Positions 14,226 to 25,447 of a DNA stretch of 64,000 nucleotides are shown in pieces. The notes under the pieces are model-generated. The model was not told the origin of the DNA, did no database searches, and was given only the letters and a program-made list of their open reading frames with translations. Position numbers and translations under genes: made by a program. Origin of the DNA: Saksenaea vasiformis B4078 (Eukaryota > Mucoromycota > Mucoromycetes > Mucorales > Saksenaeaceae); the NCBI GenBank assembly GCA_000697055.1, contig JNDT01002350.1, positions 62,001 to 126,000 on the forward strand, written 5' to 3'. The first letter of the stretch is position 1. Each line of letters begins with the position of its first letter.

Positions 14226-14870
14226 GCTTGCCCTGAAAAAAGTATTGAGTATGCGGTCATCAGCAGATAAATTGACAGACGGTTTATACTTCACTTAATC
14301 AACTTGTTCTCTCGATGGAAACAGAGTCATATAAAGTAGATAGAACGTAGGTTCATGGCTAGTAAATACGCAGGATACTACTTCATATAAGCCTTACTTA
14401 CCTCCGGAAAGCGATTCCACTGGTGGCGGAAGTCGAACCCGCAACCATGACTGGCGGCAGCGACACCCGGCAGTACAGGCCAGTTGTGAGTGATCTGCAC
14501 TGGGAGTGCCAAAAGCGATATGAAATCTGGTATTCTATTGCGTGTATGAGCCTATCTACTTTAGTGATGTCCGAAAAGCACTCGGGACCGAGACGGTTCG
14601 AAATAGACGTCATCCGGGGCAAATACCAGGCAAACGGCTATGTGTGATCCTGGACACACATTCCGTCAATAGTACGTACCGGAGACATTAGAGAAATGGA
14701 GCTGGGGAAGTAAAAAAAAAAAAAAATTATGTGTCCCTTTAAATAGCCACCATACCGCGTTATCTAAGACAAAGTTTACGATTGGGTACGGGAACAATTA
14801 ATCAGTACACTTAACTACTAATAGACTGGAATAACGCAATTTGACCTGAAGTGTAAAGGTCCACTTCCTC
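14226..14870 (+). repeat. Dispersed non-autonomous element, copy 1 (diverged)
   Basis: This copy shares an ordered series of blocks with the copies at 18.4, 31.5, 33.4, 46 and 54.4 kb. The blocks are a head segment with ATGCGGTC and AATTGACAG words, TCATGGCTAGTAAATACG, a GC-richer part beginning CTTACCTCCGGAAAG, GACGGTTCGAAATAG, GTACGTACCGGAGACAT, an internal poly(A) run near 14711-14727, and then ATGTGTCCCTTTAAATAG. Weaker similarity to the 31.5-kb copy continues to about 14870. No transposase is encoded. The class (MITE, SINE or other) is undetermined. Confidence 0.7.
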
Positions 14871-15615
14871 ACGCAATATTCGATAGTGAATCACACAAAG
14901 AGAAACGGTTACTCCTCAACGTAAAATTATCGGGAGCTGTCACAACTAGTTTACAAGTAGCGCAGAGATATTTACGTTTCCTTTCAAAGAGATTTCAGGA
15001 TCGAAAGTAAGGGACCACGATTTCACGTTGTCGTCATTGGTAAATGACAACATTACTAAAGACAAGACGTTTCTTTCCGCAGCATATATCATTAAGCTAG
15101 TATTATAACTTAAGGTACCAGAAGGATAAAGGAGTATCCATTTCAAGTATTGCATCACTATATTCTTTGAAGTCAGCCAGACGGCGTCGTAACGGATCTG
15201 TCAATCCTCGACTCTTCTGAGAGATGAGTGTCCAAAATTGGATCATTTTCGCATGCAACAGCCGCGAACCTGTTCGCAGAAAGAAATTTTAGACATGATG
15301 CAACGCCATATTCTGAGCTGAACGAGCATCATTTTCTGCTAAAGATAAACTTGGATATATTGAAATTAAGAAAAACTATCGTAAAAGGCACTCTGTTGAA
15401 CAATCGAAATACGAAAATTATGCTTGCAACAGCTTACATTTTTATTCATGAGATCGCAGTTACATGCCAAAAGAAAAAAGGTAAGCAGAAGAAAAACAAA
15501 TATTGTGATTAAGGAGCTAAGCAGTGATCAGGAAAGGTAGTTCGGACCTGCCGAAAGCAAAAGCAAGACGGATACCCAACAATTGCGTCTTGAATACTAG
15601 CCATCACGTCTTGAA
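14871..15615. other. Intergenic
   Basis: This is the 3' side of the monooxygenase gene. Short frames are present on both strands (for example 15228-15512 plus, Lys/Asn-rich), but none shows domain-like composition. Confidence 0.4.
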
Positions 15616-16884
15616 TTAGTGTTTGGCCGAACGTTTAGCCTTGACGAGAGTCATGGTGCTGCTGTATCCAGACTTGGTCCAGACTTGGTTCTCGTACGTG
15701 TCCCAATGGTGGTATTTGATGCTCTTGCCTGAGCGGACGCCAATTTTGACCTGAGTTTTGTATTTCTTGTTCAAGGTATTTGCCAATTCTCTCGACCATC
15801 GGAAGCCACGGACATTCTTAGCAGTAATAGGAAGAGTGACATCCACTAATCTTCGACCAACGTTCTTGTCAGCCTTCAAGGTGAAGCGCACCTTGTCGCC
15901 CACCTTTGGCGTAAGACCACGCTTCAGATAAGGCTTTTCATCAACCCATTGATTGCTTGGCTTGTGGTTAGGTTTGTCATCTGGCTTTGGCTTGTCATCC
16001 GGCTTTTGTTTGTCGTTATCGTCCTTGTCCTCAGGTTGCTTGTCTGGCTTTGCAGCGCCACCAGCTTGCTTGATAGTAACATCAGCACAGTTGAAGAAGC
16101 CTTCATGTCCAGCATCAATACGTTGCCACCAACTGTAGATGATTGCGTCACCGGTGCGGTCAGCAGGAACAGGTACGTCAAGATAGTAGAAAGAGGTGAC
16201 TTGGGAAACGAATCCTTTTCCATCGGCAGGAATTGGGTTAGGCGTGGTTTCGTCGTAGAGAAGCTCCAGATCGGACCATCGCAAGGGCTTGCTTGGGTTA
16301 TAAGAAGGCTTGGTGATGTAAACTTTCATGGTAGAAGGGTTGTGCGAGCGTGTGTTTTCCCAGCGCAGGCGGAACTTGCCATTCTTTGGTTCAATCACTG
16401 TCTTCTTCCATCCGGCACTCTGGGGAAGATCAAGTCCTTGCTTACGCTTGTCGCCACCAGCACAGAGGAGACCATCCGGAACAGCCTTCTTCACGGTCTC
16501 AAAATTATCGGGATTGGATGGATTGGCTGAAACTTCTTGCCACTGCTGGAAAGGATAGTAGCTTTTGCCGACATCGAGGTAAGCAGTTCGGCAACCTTTG
16601 TTAGGCATCTTGGAACCATCTTCAGGCCAGTAATAACCACCGTCGATTTGACATGCATATTGTCGTGCAAGAGGAAAACCAAGAGCACCGTGAGCAGACA
16701 CCTGCTGGACCGGCAAGAGCATCAAGCTAATTGCGCTGAGCAAAGAGAATCCTCGGAAAAGACCAGCTTTTCCAAATCCGTGCCATGAGCTTCCATGGTT
16801 GCTGCTAGCGTTCGACTTCATACTATGCCTGTTGATTGTTTGTTTGGAATGAAGAATACTTGATGGTGCGAAAGCATGGGCCAT
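15616..16884 (-). CDS. Secreted AA10-like lytic polysaccharide monooxygenase (chitin-binding type-4), intronless
   Basis: Predicted copper enzyme that cleaves chitin or cellulose chains oxidatively outside the cell. The frame has 422 residues. A long basic leader and hydrophobic core (about residues 43-63) end in QVSA, after which His65 would be the mature N-terminus (HGALGFPLARQYACQ). Histidine 181 (TRSHNPSTMKVYITK) fits the second ligand of the copper 'histidine brace', and Phe263 in EGFFNCADVTI sits where AA10 enzymes have the axial Phe. The block YITKPSYNPSKPLRW is characteristic of AA10/GbpA proteins. Residues 278-312 form a Pro/Asp/Lys linker, followed by a C-terminal domain of about 110 residues that I cannot name. 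The first Met (16884) gives a long leader; Met22 (16821) would give a more ordinary signal peptide. The absence of introns, unlike most neighbours, is compatible with transfer or retroposition. Confidence 0.85.
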   Translation of the reverse strand: MAHAFAPSSILHSKQTINRHSMKSNASSNHGSSWHGFGKAGLFRGFSLLSAISLMLLPVQQVSAHGALGFPLARQYACQIDGGYYWPEDGSKMPNKGCRTAYLDVGKSYYPFQQWQEVSANPSNPDNFETVKKAVPDGLLCAGGDKRKQGLDLPQSAGWKKTVIEPKNGKFRLRWENTRSHNPSTMKVYITKPSYNPSKPLRWSDLELLYDETTPNPIPADGKGFVSQVTSFYYLDVPVPADRTGDAIIYSWWQRIDAGHEGFFNCADVTIKQAGGAAKPDKQPEDKDDNDKQKPDDKPKPDDKPNHKPSNQWVDEKPYLKRGLTPKVGDKVRFTLKADKNVGRRLVDVTLPITAKNVRGFRWSRELANTLNKKYKTQVKIGVRSGKSIKYHHWDTYENQVWTKSGYSSTMTLVKAKRSAKH

Positions 16885-18395
16885 ATATACTAACCGTTGT
16901 CAATATGTTGCACAAAGTCCACGAGAGAACAATGTAACATGCTTTAATTACCAAAGTATTGCTGTTACCATTCTGCCCATTGTGCCCGCCAGACTGTAAA
17001 TTGGCTCTCTATTCTCTGTGTAACGTCCTAACCTTATCGTCGAAACAACAGCAAGGAAGATGAGAAATGCTGTACCGCAGCGCAAGTTGGACGCTAATGG
17101 CAATGAATATCACATAAAATTATCTGTCAAATGCTACGAAGTATTTCCCTGAAAGAGGGTATTATAGATAATGTCCAATCGGCACGCGTATGTGGAAGGT
17201 TGACAGAGAAGATTTGAGAAATTCAGTCACGGAGAGATATACCATTTGCGGAACAATGCTGGTGATATGTTCCACAAGTCCGATCGCTGGAGGCATCACT
17301 TTACCGGAGATTCTTGATGGACCCGTTTCTACAACGGCACACGTGTGTGGATAAAAAATCGGCAGATCAAGTCCTCAAAACTATAAATGCCATTTCATAG
17401 GATTAATTATTGGATGGTGCCAATGTATCCTGGTAGAATCTTTGCAGTACTACAGTTTAGCTATGTAGATTATGATGGCTTCATGACTCCAGTTGACATT
17501 GGCATGAAAAAATAAAGTAAGGTGGACCCTTAAACGCCGTGGGACGGATAGATTGTTACACGAGCACTAAATGGTATACCTTGTCGGAGCTTACTAAAGG
17601 CAATCCGCAATGTCATCGCAATATATCGGTGTTGTCAAAGAGAAAGCTTAACGACAAGATAGTGTTAAGGTTGTGCTCGCTCCGATGCTTGATTTATCAC
17701 CAATTTACAGTTACCATTCTTGCAATCTTCAGGTTGTTGCCTATCTTGACCAAGAAGCACGATCTAGCGAAACAACGCAAGCGGTGATCGGACTGTTGGA
17801 AATAATTGCGAAAATTTATTCTTCTATTTTCCTGCGAAGCATTGAAAATTTCTGATGACGTGCTATTACTTAAATCTAGTAGCATCCTTAAGTTTTACAG
17901 AAGTATCTGCTCTATGCTAGCGTTCTCAACCGAATCTTCATTATCACAGGTATCGAAAACATTCTTACTCTTACTTGGCATAATACACTAAATTAATGCT
18001 ACCGCAGATATCGATGATGATTCCAGCGTAATTCTTCCGGTTTTCTTAAGAACGAGAAACGTTTCCATACCTGCTAGTTACACAACCCCAAATGATCGGA
18101 TCAAAGGAAAAATCGTCACCGCACGCAGAAAAGAAGAAAAGAAACCGGATCTGACAGCTGTCAGTAAATACGAAAGTGAATGGTCTATTAAGAACGAGGG
18201 AAATTTGGATGGCCAATTGCTTATTTCGAACAGCTGCGTGATTCTGATTGCTTAAAACCGGTTGCTTTATGTACTACCTACTTTGGACCGTCACAGACAC
18301 ACTTGATTAAGGATTTGTTACGTTACGTTCTACACAGTGAAAGCTAGCACATTTATGCTTATGATATTGAACGATTTTTGACGTTATTCTTAACA
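16885..18395. other. Long spacer, no gene seen
   Basis: 1.5 kb of AT-rich sequence upstream of the monooxygenase. It holds only short, composition-poor frames on either strand (for example 17539-17787 plus). No recognisable repeat copy, tRNA or conserved protein fragment was found by eye. Confidence 0.45.
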
Positions 18396-18990
18396 AAATA
18401 TGCCTTGCATGAAGAACCACGTTTGCGCTAAGAAGTAATTAAATATACGGCTATTAGTTAATGAATTGGTGACAAAACCATATCTGTTTACATCACTTTA
18501 GTCCCCAGATGGACGCAGAATCTATTCAAGCAGCATAAAAATCATACATGGTTAGCGACTATTAGATGGGTCGATATTGATTTACTTGTCCCGAAGGTAA
18601 TCGATCTCGGTATAGAAACGACAAGTGATGGGAGGTACGCTGTGTAGAGGACTTGAAGCGATGCCAGCGTCCGGTGTGGTTCGATTGTGAAATTGTGTGA
18701 GGCAGCATGCTTATCTGGCGGTAAACGACGGCTACATCACTGCTAATGACGGTTAGCGACAGAGGCCATGCAGGCTAAGTGGTAGATAAAAAGAAATGAA
18801 TGACCTGTATATGTGATGAAGAGCCGTCATATTTGCCGATATGTAAGATGAACAAAGTCGAAGAAAAAATAATTCATGCGTCTCTTAAATACATATTACA
18901 TTGGGTGGAAGCTGCCATTATCTTGAAACATTTACAAGTCTTTCGACAGTATGATGAAATACCGTCACTGAAGTAATGAGTTGCTCCAAT
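18396..18990 (+). repeat. Dispersed non-autonomous element, copy 2
   Basis: The head block (AATATGCCTTGCATGAAGAACC, then TTAATGAATTGGTGACAAAA) is followed by CCCAGATGGACGCAGAAT, a CTTGTCCCGAAGGTAATC block, CAGCGTCCGGTGTGG, and ATGCGTCTCTTAAATAC near 18876. The segment after that (TGGGTGGAAGCTGCCATTATCTTG, ending CGACAGTATG) closely matches the copy at 33.4 kb. In this copy the ancestral tail seems to be interrupted by the segment carrying the small pseudogene and short repeats, because the next shared word (CTTAGGGACACTCA) only appears near 19920. Confidence 0.75.
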
Positions 18991-19283
18991 ACAAGACTCT
19001 AGGCCTAGATTATTATTCCTTGGATTAACACAAAACGAACTACTTCCCGGCAAAAGTTTAGGAGTACTTTTAATCGCCATAGCGCGTGTACTAATAGAGA
19101 AGTACCTGGAACTCTCAACAACCTTTCTACGCGTCATCTGCAACAGATTAGTTTCATTTGTTTCATATCTTATGTAGAACGAAAGAGAATAAGGACGAAT
19201 GTACACGTAGAAAACGGTGGTAGAATTGGAGTTCATATGTCCGTGCAGGGGATAAGCAGAGAAGGGGGGAGAGGTGCAGGCAG

Positions 19284-19633
19284 TCAAGTATGGCTTTCGA
19301 TCATGACTTCCTCTATTTTGATCAAGCCCTACGCTCGCCGGTAACTGGCACCATAGTCTTCATCTTCTCTGAACATTATGGAATCTGCGCCTTCATAAAA
19401 GAAGGGTTTTGGTGCTTCACTAAACTCAGCGCCCTCGTATAGCTCGCATGTCAACTTGCGCATCAGCTGCTGCGCTTCTTCGTAATCACTGCAGACGTAA
19501 GTCGAAATACTATCGCCATCAACATCTTCTTTATATGGAGAGAAGATGACCGTGACAACATAGACAGTTTCGTTAGGGAGAACGCTTGAGCTCTTATGAT
19601 CTTGTTCCCTTCTGTTTTCTGTCGTTTTGACAT
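19284..19633 (-). pseudogene. Broken paralogue of the 116-residue gene at 37683-38033
   Basis: Starts MSKRQKT like its relative at 37.7-38.0 kb and can be followed to the same C-terminus (ESHT). There are two lesions. One base is missing near 19609-19611 in the acidic N-terminal stretch (a frameshift just after residue 7), and the Trp codon of the RRAWGLIKI motif is TAG (19329-19331). Similarity continues into both flanks (about 19100-19750 against 37500-38180), so this is a segmental or element-borne duplication rather than a retrocopy. The function of the family is unknown. Confidence 0.85.
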
Positions 19634-19749
19634 AGCCATCTCGAAATCTCTTGCAGCCTAGCTTTCTACAAGTTGAGTACTCGCAGTAAATTCGATAATT
19701 GCGTCAGGCATCAGCTTTCTATGTCATATTCTCTTCCATGTTACTGTAT

Positions 19750-19905
19750 TGTTTGTGACGATTGTCTCGTGTTAGGGATAGGATCCTTTGTCTCATGCAA
19801 AAGACGTGTCAGTAACCGGATTCTCGTTATTTCATGCAAACAGTGTGTCTGAAATACGATTCCATTGTCTCGTGCAAGGACGTGTCGTTGGGAACTGCTA
19901 TGTAC
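19750..19905 (+). repeat. Degenerate tandem repeats (about 38-bp unit), array A
   Basis: Three to four imperfect units containing GTCTCATGCAAA or GTCTCGTGCAA followed by GACGTGTC and a GATAGGATTC-like word. The same unit recurs at 38.15-38.29, 45.54-45.95 and, inverted, 54.93-55.26 kb. Confidence 0.75.
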
Positions 19906-21871
19906 ACTCACCTCTGCCTCTTAGGGACACTCAGATCAGTGGCACTCATCTCATGGAACGCTAGCTGCGTGGATATCCACGATTTAGTTTTTATGAGTAC
20001 GGTCATACTTGCATTAAAACTGGGTAAGATGTTTGTCCAGCCGCCGGCGAAAACACGGTACATGAGTGTCCCTAAGCGGTAGATTTTGAGTGACCGTAAT
20101 AATCCTCGTGTTGGTGATAGGCGTAGAGTTGGAAAAGTTAGAAGAGATCTGGATGTAGGCCGCGAGGAAGCAAACATATGCCACGAAATCGCTGTTATTC
20201 AAAACGATAACTACGCGCAAACTGAAGTTGGTGATATGCGTTGAGATGAAAGGCAACGTCAAAAAATTCATACTGTAGAAATGCCATATAGTCAGATGAT
20301 ACTTGATTAAAAATTTAAGGTGGAAATGCATGGTACGAGCACGGTTAAATATTCAATTTTTTCATTTGTAACAGCCTTCATTTTCGATTGCCGGCTCTGT
20401 TTATAGAATTTGCAACTCTTTTCTAGATCTTTTCAGTATTATTTTGATGCTCTGTCCAGTAAAATTATCTGCATATCACATAATATAACCTCTGATTGTA
20501 TTGTCAGATATTGTCTAGTATTCGAAGCGGAGTATCCTCTAGCATCTTAAAGGATAGCCGCATTGGATTATATGGTTCCGCTTTAGTCTCCCCAAATAAT
20601 TTCGATAGTCTATATTCGCAGCGATACTTGGGGCAGAGTACAGATATACAATTGCTCCTTGTCACAACCTCATGGATGGCGGACACTTGTTGAATAAAGT
20701 CTGACCCTGCTACTAAGAGATGACGGTCATAAGTTTAACCTTCTGCTTTAAAGCGGCTGCTTTCAAGATTGATTTTGTACTCTAACTATTTTCCTTTCTC
20801 ATAGAAAGTAAATAACTTCGATATTAGTATTAGGGTGAGACATTTGGATTAACTTGATAAGACGTGTAAGTATGTAAAACTCAAAAAGCGGTTAAGCAAT
20901 CTCTTATTCAGGGCGAGAGAAAAGTAAAAAAAGCCTCTCAAATAAGAACTACGCCATTGTGATATGGATACCGCGCAGGAAAACCATACATGACCTAATT
21001 TTTGGATTATCCTTCCAATTGCTTTAGAGTACAGCAGGTTGCGACTTTTCCTTCTTTGTACAATACCTTTTAAAACGCGTGTCATACGACTCCGTCTATG
21101 GTTGTTTGGTATAACACATTCTTAATTTGCATCCATTTCTTCAAGATTCATGCAGGAAGCAACCAACGTATTGATAGCGTAGCTATTACGATATGAGCTT
21201 TGATCAAAGTAGAAGTCTCCTAATATATTACGCATTTGTTCGTGCAGTGCTCAGTTTGTAAGTCAAAAGCTTCCACGTCTGCGTTTACATTATGTAGGAA
21301 CCACTATAGGCGTTTTTCTTGACTGTATGAAAGAACTGTTGGTTTTTCTGAATCAGAAATCCGCGGCGTCGCTGTTTTTAATCATGAATAACAACTCCAT
21401 GCACAAAATAGAGGATGGGGAAGACTTGATTAATCGGTCTAGGCTCATCACGTCTATGCCTTTCTCGTTACTCGCCATTCCTTAATCTAATTGAAGAGCG
21501 CTTCGCCAAGTGCAAAAGCGTTATCAAGAGTAGCATCCTTCAAAACCAGGAGGATCTTGTGGCGCTTGGAAGATGCCTCCTCTGGAATCACGGCAGAAAG
21601 CTGCCAAGGGTGGATACGACCTGGCATTCAAAGAGCTTTTTCCAAGCCTGCCTTGAAAGAACGGCGACGATTAAAAAATAAATGTAATGCCTCGCTAAGA
21701 AGAAACACGAAATAAATATGTGTAATGCACGAAATAGACTTTCGACATACACGAAAAAAATATTGTAAACACACAAATTTGAGGCTGAAATGCCACAGGC
21801 TGTCAAAAACCTACGGACGCGCAGCAACTACGGAACTATAACTCATTCGCTTGACTGGTTACATTTTGGAA
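19906..21871. other. Spacer with repeat debris
   Basis: Begins with CTTAGGGACACTCA, a block shared with the end of the 33.4-kb element copy. The rest (20.0-21.87 kb) contains only short frames without recognisable domains on either strand. Confidence 0.4.
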
Positions 21872-23290
21872 ATGGATAGTCTCGACAAAGCCATCGAAGA
21901 GGTTTTGCCTGAGGTTGGAGATTCTCTTGTCAGAAATGCGGCAAGCGAAGCTCGGAAGAGATTGAATGCCTTAGTTCTCAGGCGAAATCAAGAATCGGAT
22001 AAGGTAGATCTGGAAACGCAAGATCTTTTTATACGCTTATTTTACTTCCATACAGTTTGAGGAGAATGACCTGGTCTTTGTGACTCATGCACATGACTCG
22101 GTTGCTACAACGATAAAAAGGGCAGCTGTCAAGAAGATGGAAAATTATCACCAATTGACTTACCAGAAAAAGTCCTTAGTAACGTAAGCAGAATTAAAAT
22201 AGAGTACGTAGTCGCTAAGAAACAGATCCGAAAGACTTGGCCTGAACTCTATTTTGGACCTCACTATAAAGCATGCTGGACCTCAATACTCGCTATTCAA
22301 TGAGAAAGATTGGAAAGAACTCCACAGGGCGTACAAGGCATCTATAGACGCAGAAAAAGCAGTGTCGAAAAATACATCGGTCATCAAGGAGATTGAACGT
22401 GTAAGAAAACCCAAAAGTTCTTATCATGGGCATTATTTGTTTAACGTTCTAGCGTAGCTTGCCAAGGATGATCTAAGAGATGCAAGAGAGTACGCCCAAA
22501 AAGCTGAGATGAAGGCATCTAGGAAATCCGAAGCGGACGTCTTTTCTACTTATGCATCCTAGTACCGTATAAATATTCAGGATTGAATTGGGTCTCATCT
22601 AGTTTCCTCTAGTCTCGAAGTTCTGGAATACCACTCGTATATCTTCGAAAAAAATGGCGTGGATATCACTGAGAACGATCTAGTAGTGAAAATTTGGGGG
22701 CCGATCCTAGAAAAGCTATTTCGTCAGACGAACTTGCGGTGCAAATGGTAACAGTTTGGACCAATTCGCACCTCTATGAATTTGACATTATGGTAGGGGA
22801 GAATCAGTAGGAGATTCCTGCGGTGTAACTGAAGGCACAGGCTTCAAAGTCGATCTACGGATCGTAAAGAACAATCGTAAACGAGGAAGAAAGGAAGTCG
22901 ACCAGTCAAGCGCGGAGATAGCTCGTCTGGATGCCACAATTGCAAAATCTAGCAGTGATAAAACTAAATTATTGATCGAATCTAAATGCACACTTGATCG
23001 GCTGCTTGGTGAGGTGGTATACCAGCAAGACGTTGTAATTCCAGCATTACAGCTATCAGGTAGCGTTTTGCAGAACCAAGACAAGATGCTCTTAATAATA
23101 TGAGATAATTTCAGGGGTGAAAGCAAGTCTTTATTCCTTACGACTCGCGGCTGATGGCCTGTACGTTGCAGTACACGAAGGCTCAGGCACGTTGCCTCAT
23201 TCTGCCCGCAACTTCAAAGATATGCGTCACGTGGTGGAGACGTTGTACAAGACTTGCCATACGGACCGCAGAAAATTTACGTCGGCATAA
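21872..23290 (+). pseudogene. Degenerate member of a lineage-specific protein family (unknown function)
   Basis: A multi-exon reading can be followed. It starts MDSLDKAIEEVLPEVGDSLV, with an intron at about 22002-22058, then FEENDLVFVTHAHDSV, then LFNEKDWKELHRAYKAS and LAKDDLRDAREYAQKAEM. A core follows (VKIWGPILEKLFRQTNLRCKW, EGTGFKVDLRIVKNNRK, VKASLYSLRLAADGLYVAVH). Stops and frame changes interrupt it (TAG near 22560, loss of frame near 22755, TAA at 23288-23290). The pattern 'LRxxWGE ... FKVDxRI ... LLIESKxxLDRL ... GLYVAV' reminds me, from memory, of a large uncharacterised family in Mucorales genomes. No function can be assigned. A second relic lies at 34.7-36.1 kb. Confidence 0.6.
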
Positions 23291-23960
23291 TATTTACCCG
23301 GATCTCACATCCAGTATTTCGATGTGTTCAATGCGACTATTTCTGACAACACCACGCGCAACTTTAACCAGCAAGCAGATAATATGATGCACTGCAAGGA
23401 CTGCAAAATGTATAAGGAAACAGCGAAATTTTCTGGAAGAAGGCGGTAGTATAAGACCTGCGAAGGCTACCGAAGGCAGAACCGAGGAACGAGAGACTCT
23501 GTCCCTTTGGAACAAATGATTTCGTTATATGACTTCGAGGAAGGCGGAACACGAAGGAAAGCTTATCGTCATGAACGTAGACGAATATAACACGTCTCAA
23601 GTATGTTCACGATGCGGCGAAAAATCTTTGGAACAAGCCAGACGCTAATGTTGCTCGGAGCACGTATGTATCTGCTATAATACCATCCACCATGGTTGCC
23701 GTCCAAGCACTTTTCTTTTTACCATCTGGAGGTAGTTAGCACTTCCTGCCTTACGGTTGTAAATATAGGTGTCCGCACATGTTATCCTAATGTTACTAAT
23801 GCTGCATCTGCTTTGCCCATTCTTATGTCGTTATTCGTTGATCTATTGGTACATCGTTATTGCTCCGCTAGTGGAGCTTATTTGGAAAGACGTGATAGAA
23901 TTGATTAATTGAGTGTGATCCATCTTTATGTCATAATTGTGCATACGACACCGCAGTCAG
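23291..23960 (+). pseudogene. Cys-motif fragment followed by a Fanzor/TnpB-type zinc-finger fragment
   Basis: In the frame of the preceding relic, after its TAA, the translation continues with QYFDVFNATISDNT and then a Cys motif (CKDCKMYKETAKFSGRRR, a TAG at 23448-23450, then YKTCEGYRRQNR). Near 23570 a different frame opens with NVDEYNTSQVCSRCGEKS. This matches the VDEYNTSKICCRC zinc-finger entry of the Fanzor-like gene at 28.48 kb. A weak CHNCAYDTAVRIM word near 23935 might be the eroded second half of such a finger. No intact gene remains. Confidence 0.5.
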
Positions 23961-24265
23961 AATAATGAAAACTGTAAATGGATCCTCTCTCTATAGCATT
24001 CTTTTACTAAGATTTTATGTTATTCTAGGCAGACTTTGCGTCCGTGGAGAGCTTTTCAACTGCGTTTTGCGGGAATATCTGCGCATGGATGTGCCTGCAA
24101 AATCTCAACACTTCTGCAATTGTGCTATGATAGATTAATTTCAGACACATGAGATACATGAAACAAAGAAATGTATGAAACAAAAAAAAGATTGCTAAAT
24201 ACAATAAAGAAAAGCACTTCCTTTTAGTAAGGCGCCTTCATTCTTCCTTACGTTTTCTATACTTT

Positions 24266-25447
24266 ATGGGTATTAAAGGATTGCATCATTTCTATAAAAA
24301 GGCGGAGGCGTACCAGGAAGTCTCTTCGCTTCGTGATGCTCTAGATGAATCTGGCGTGGAGATAGTGTTTATCGACTTTTGCGCCGTCTTTTTTTGGCTA
24401 TTGCAAGAAGTTGTTGCAGTAGATTTAATCACTCATTACTTGCAAAACTTCAAGGGTACTCTGTTTTCCCTATAAAGCCGGTCCTAACACAGGAAGATAG
24501 GTATTTCTTTGCAGTTACCGGATAAGGGACCGAGCATGATTGTTGCACACTCTGTTCTATGTTCCCTCGGTTATATTGAAAAGCTGTACAGCACGCAAGT
24601 TCCTCGCCGTCAAATATGCCTAGTTATTGATGGAAGAGAATCGCCAGCGAAGCGGAAACTCACAAACATCGGCAACAAAACTCGAAATTTGCATTCAACT
24701 CAGCGTTTCGTTTGGCTAGAAAGGGCCTGCGATGCGAGAAAAATAGGAAGAAGTTCGAAAAACAAGCTAGATCCTGGGTGCGTTTTAGTCCAGAGGTCAA
24801 GAATGCAGTGGCACAGGTACACAGCTCATTATGTCTGTTCTGTAAATCTAACTAATGAACGCATAAATGGTAGGCACTCGTTGCTCTGCAAATCCCTGAG
24901 TACTCTGCAGAAAACAGTCAACGTGTATCGTTTTTCCGTGCGCCATTCGAGGCGGACCCTTGTCTAGTACATCTGGCTAACACCTCATCCTACAAAGGCG
25001 GTATACTTTCTCCCGATGGCGACCTTTTCGTATACAGTGGAGCTCTGGAGACATTGGTAAGCAGAAGCTATCTAACGACATGGCTAATCTTGTCTCTAGA
25101 GAATTCTGCATATTGACTAGAAAAACGACATTGTATCCGCTCGTATCACTGCCAAATCTACAGTACTCGAAAAACTAGGGCTGCGCAAAGAATACGAGGA
25201 GGACTATCAACTAGTATGTAGAAGATGTTCATGCAGATTCCAACCTAATATTATAACAGGCGGAAAGGCGCTTGGCGGTGATCGCATCGATGTCTGGAAA
25301 TGATTACGCTGCGAACGTTAGAAAACTGTCGTTTGGCAAACTACAAAAGCTAGTCAAAGAGACTTCTGGAACGATTGAGTTCGCTGATGAACTGATGGAC
25401 AATGTAAGCTTCACTGCAACTTAAGCAGCCACTAATTTTACATCAAG
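24266..25447 (+). other. XPG/FEN1-like nuclease region at the N-terminus of the Fanzor-like gene
   Basis: Family motifs appear in the expected order. MGIKGLHHFYKKAEA is an XPG N-terminal start. EIVFIDFCAVFFWLLQ carries an early acidic residue on a strand. ICLVIDGRESPAKRK matches the 'FDGxxxxxK' element. FFRAPFEADPCLVHLA matches the XPG-I 'APxEAD' motif. GGILSPDGDLFVYSGALETL matches the 'SxDxDLLxxG' element. RRLAVIASMSGNDYAAN resembles the 'xxGxDYxxG' helix-hairpin-helix entry. The acidic residues of the XPG-I core (E and D of FEAD, the two D of DGD) are present. The reading joins the Fanzor-like part in frame through GT-AG introns, so one polypeptide is the simplest model. Two adjacent genes cannot be excluded. 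Confidence 0.7.

Noticed and set aside
14590..14610. Pol III B-box-like word (GGTTCGAAATAG), suggesting a tRNA-derived SINE
   Set aside because: No A-box at a suitable distance, no tRNA fold, and other copies vary at the word; left as unclassified element.
15949..16530. Plus-strand open frame (193 codons) opposite the LPMO
   Set aside because: Shadow of the 422-codon minus-strand gene, which has all expected AA10 motifs.
25118..25120. In-frame TAG in the XPG-like part as a definite nonsense mutation
   Set aside because: A phase-0 splice acceptor at 25120 removes it, so it is not secure evidence of inactivation.
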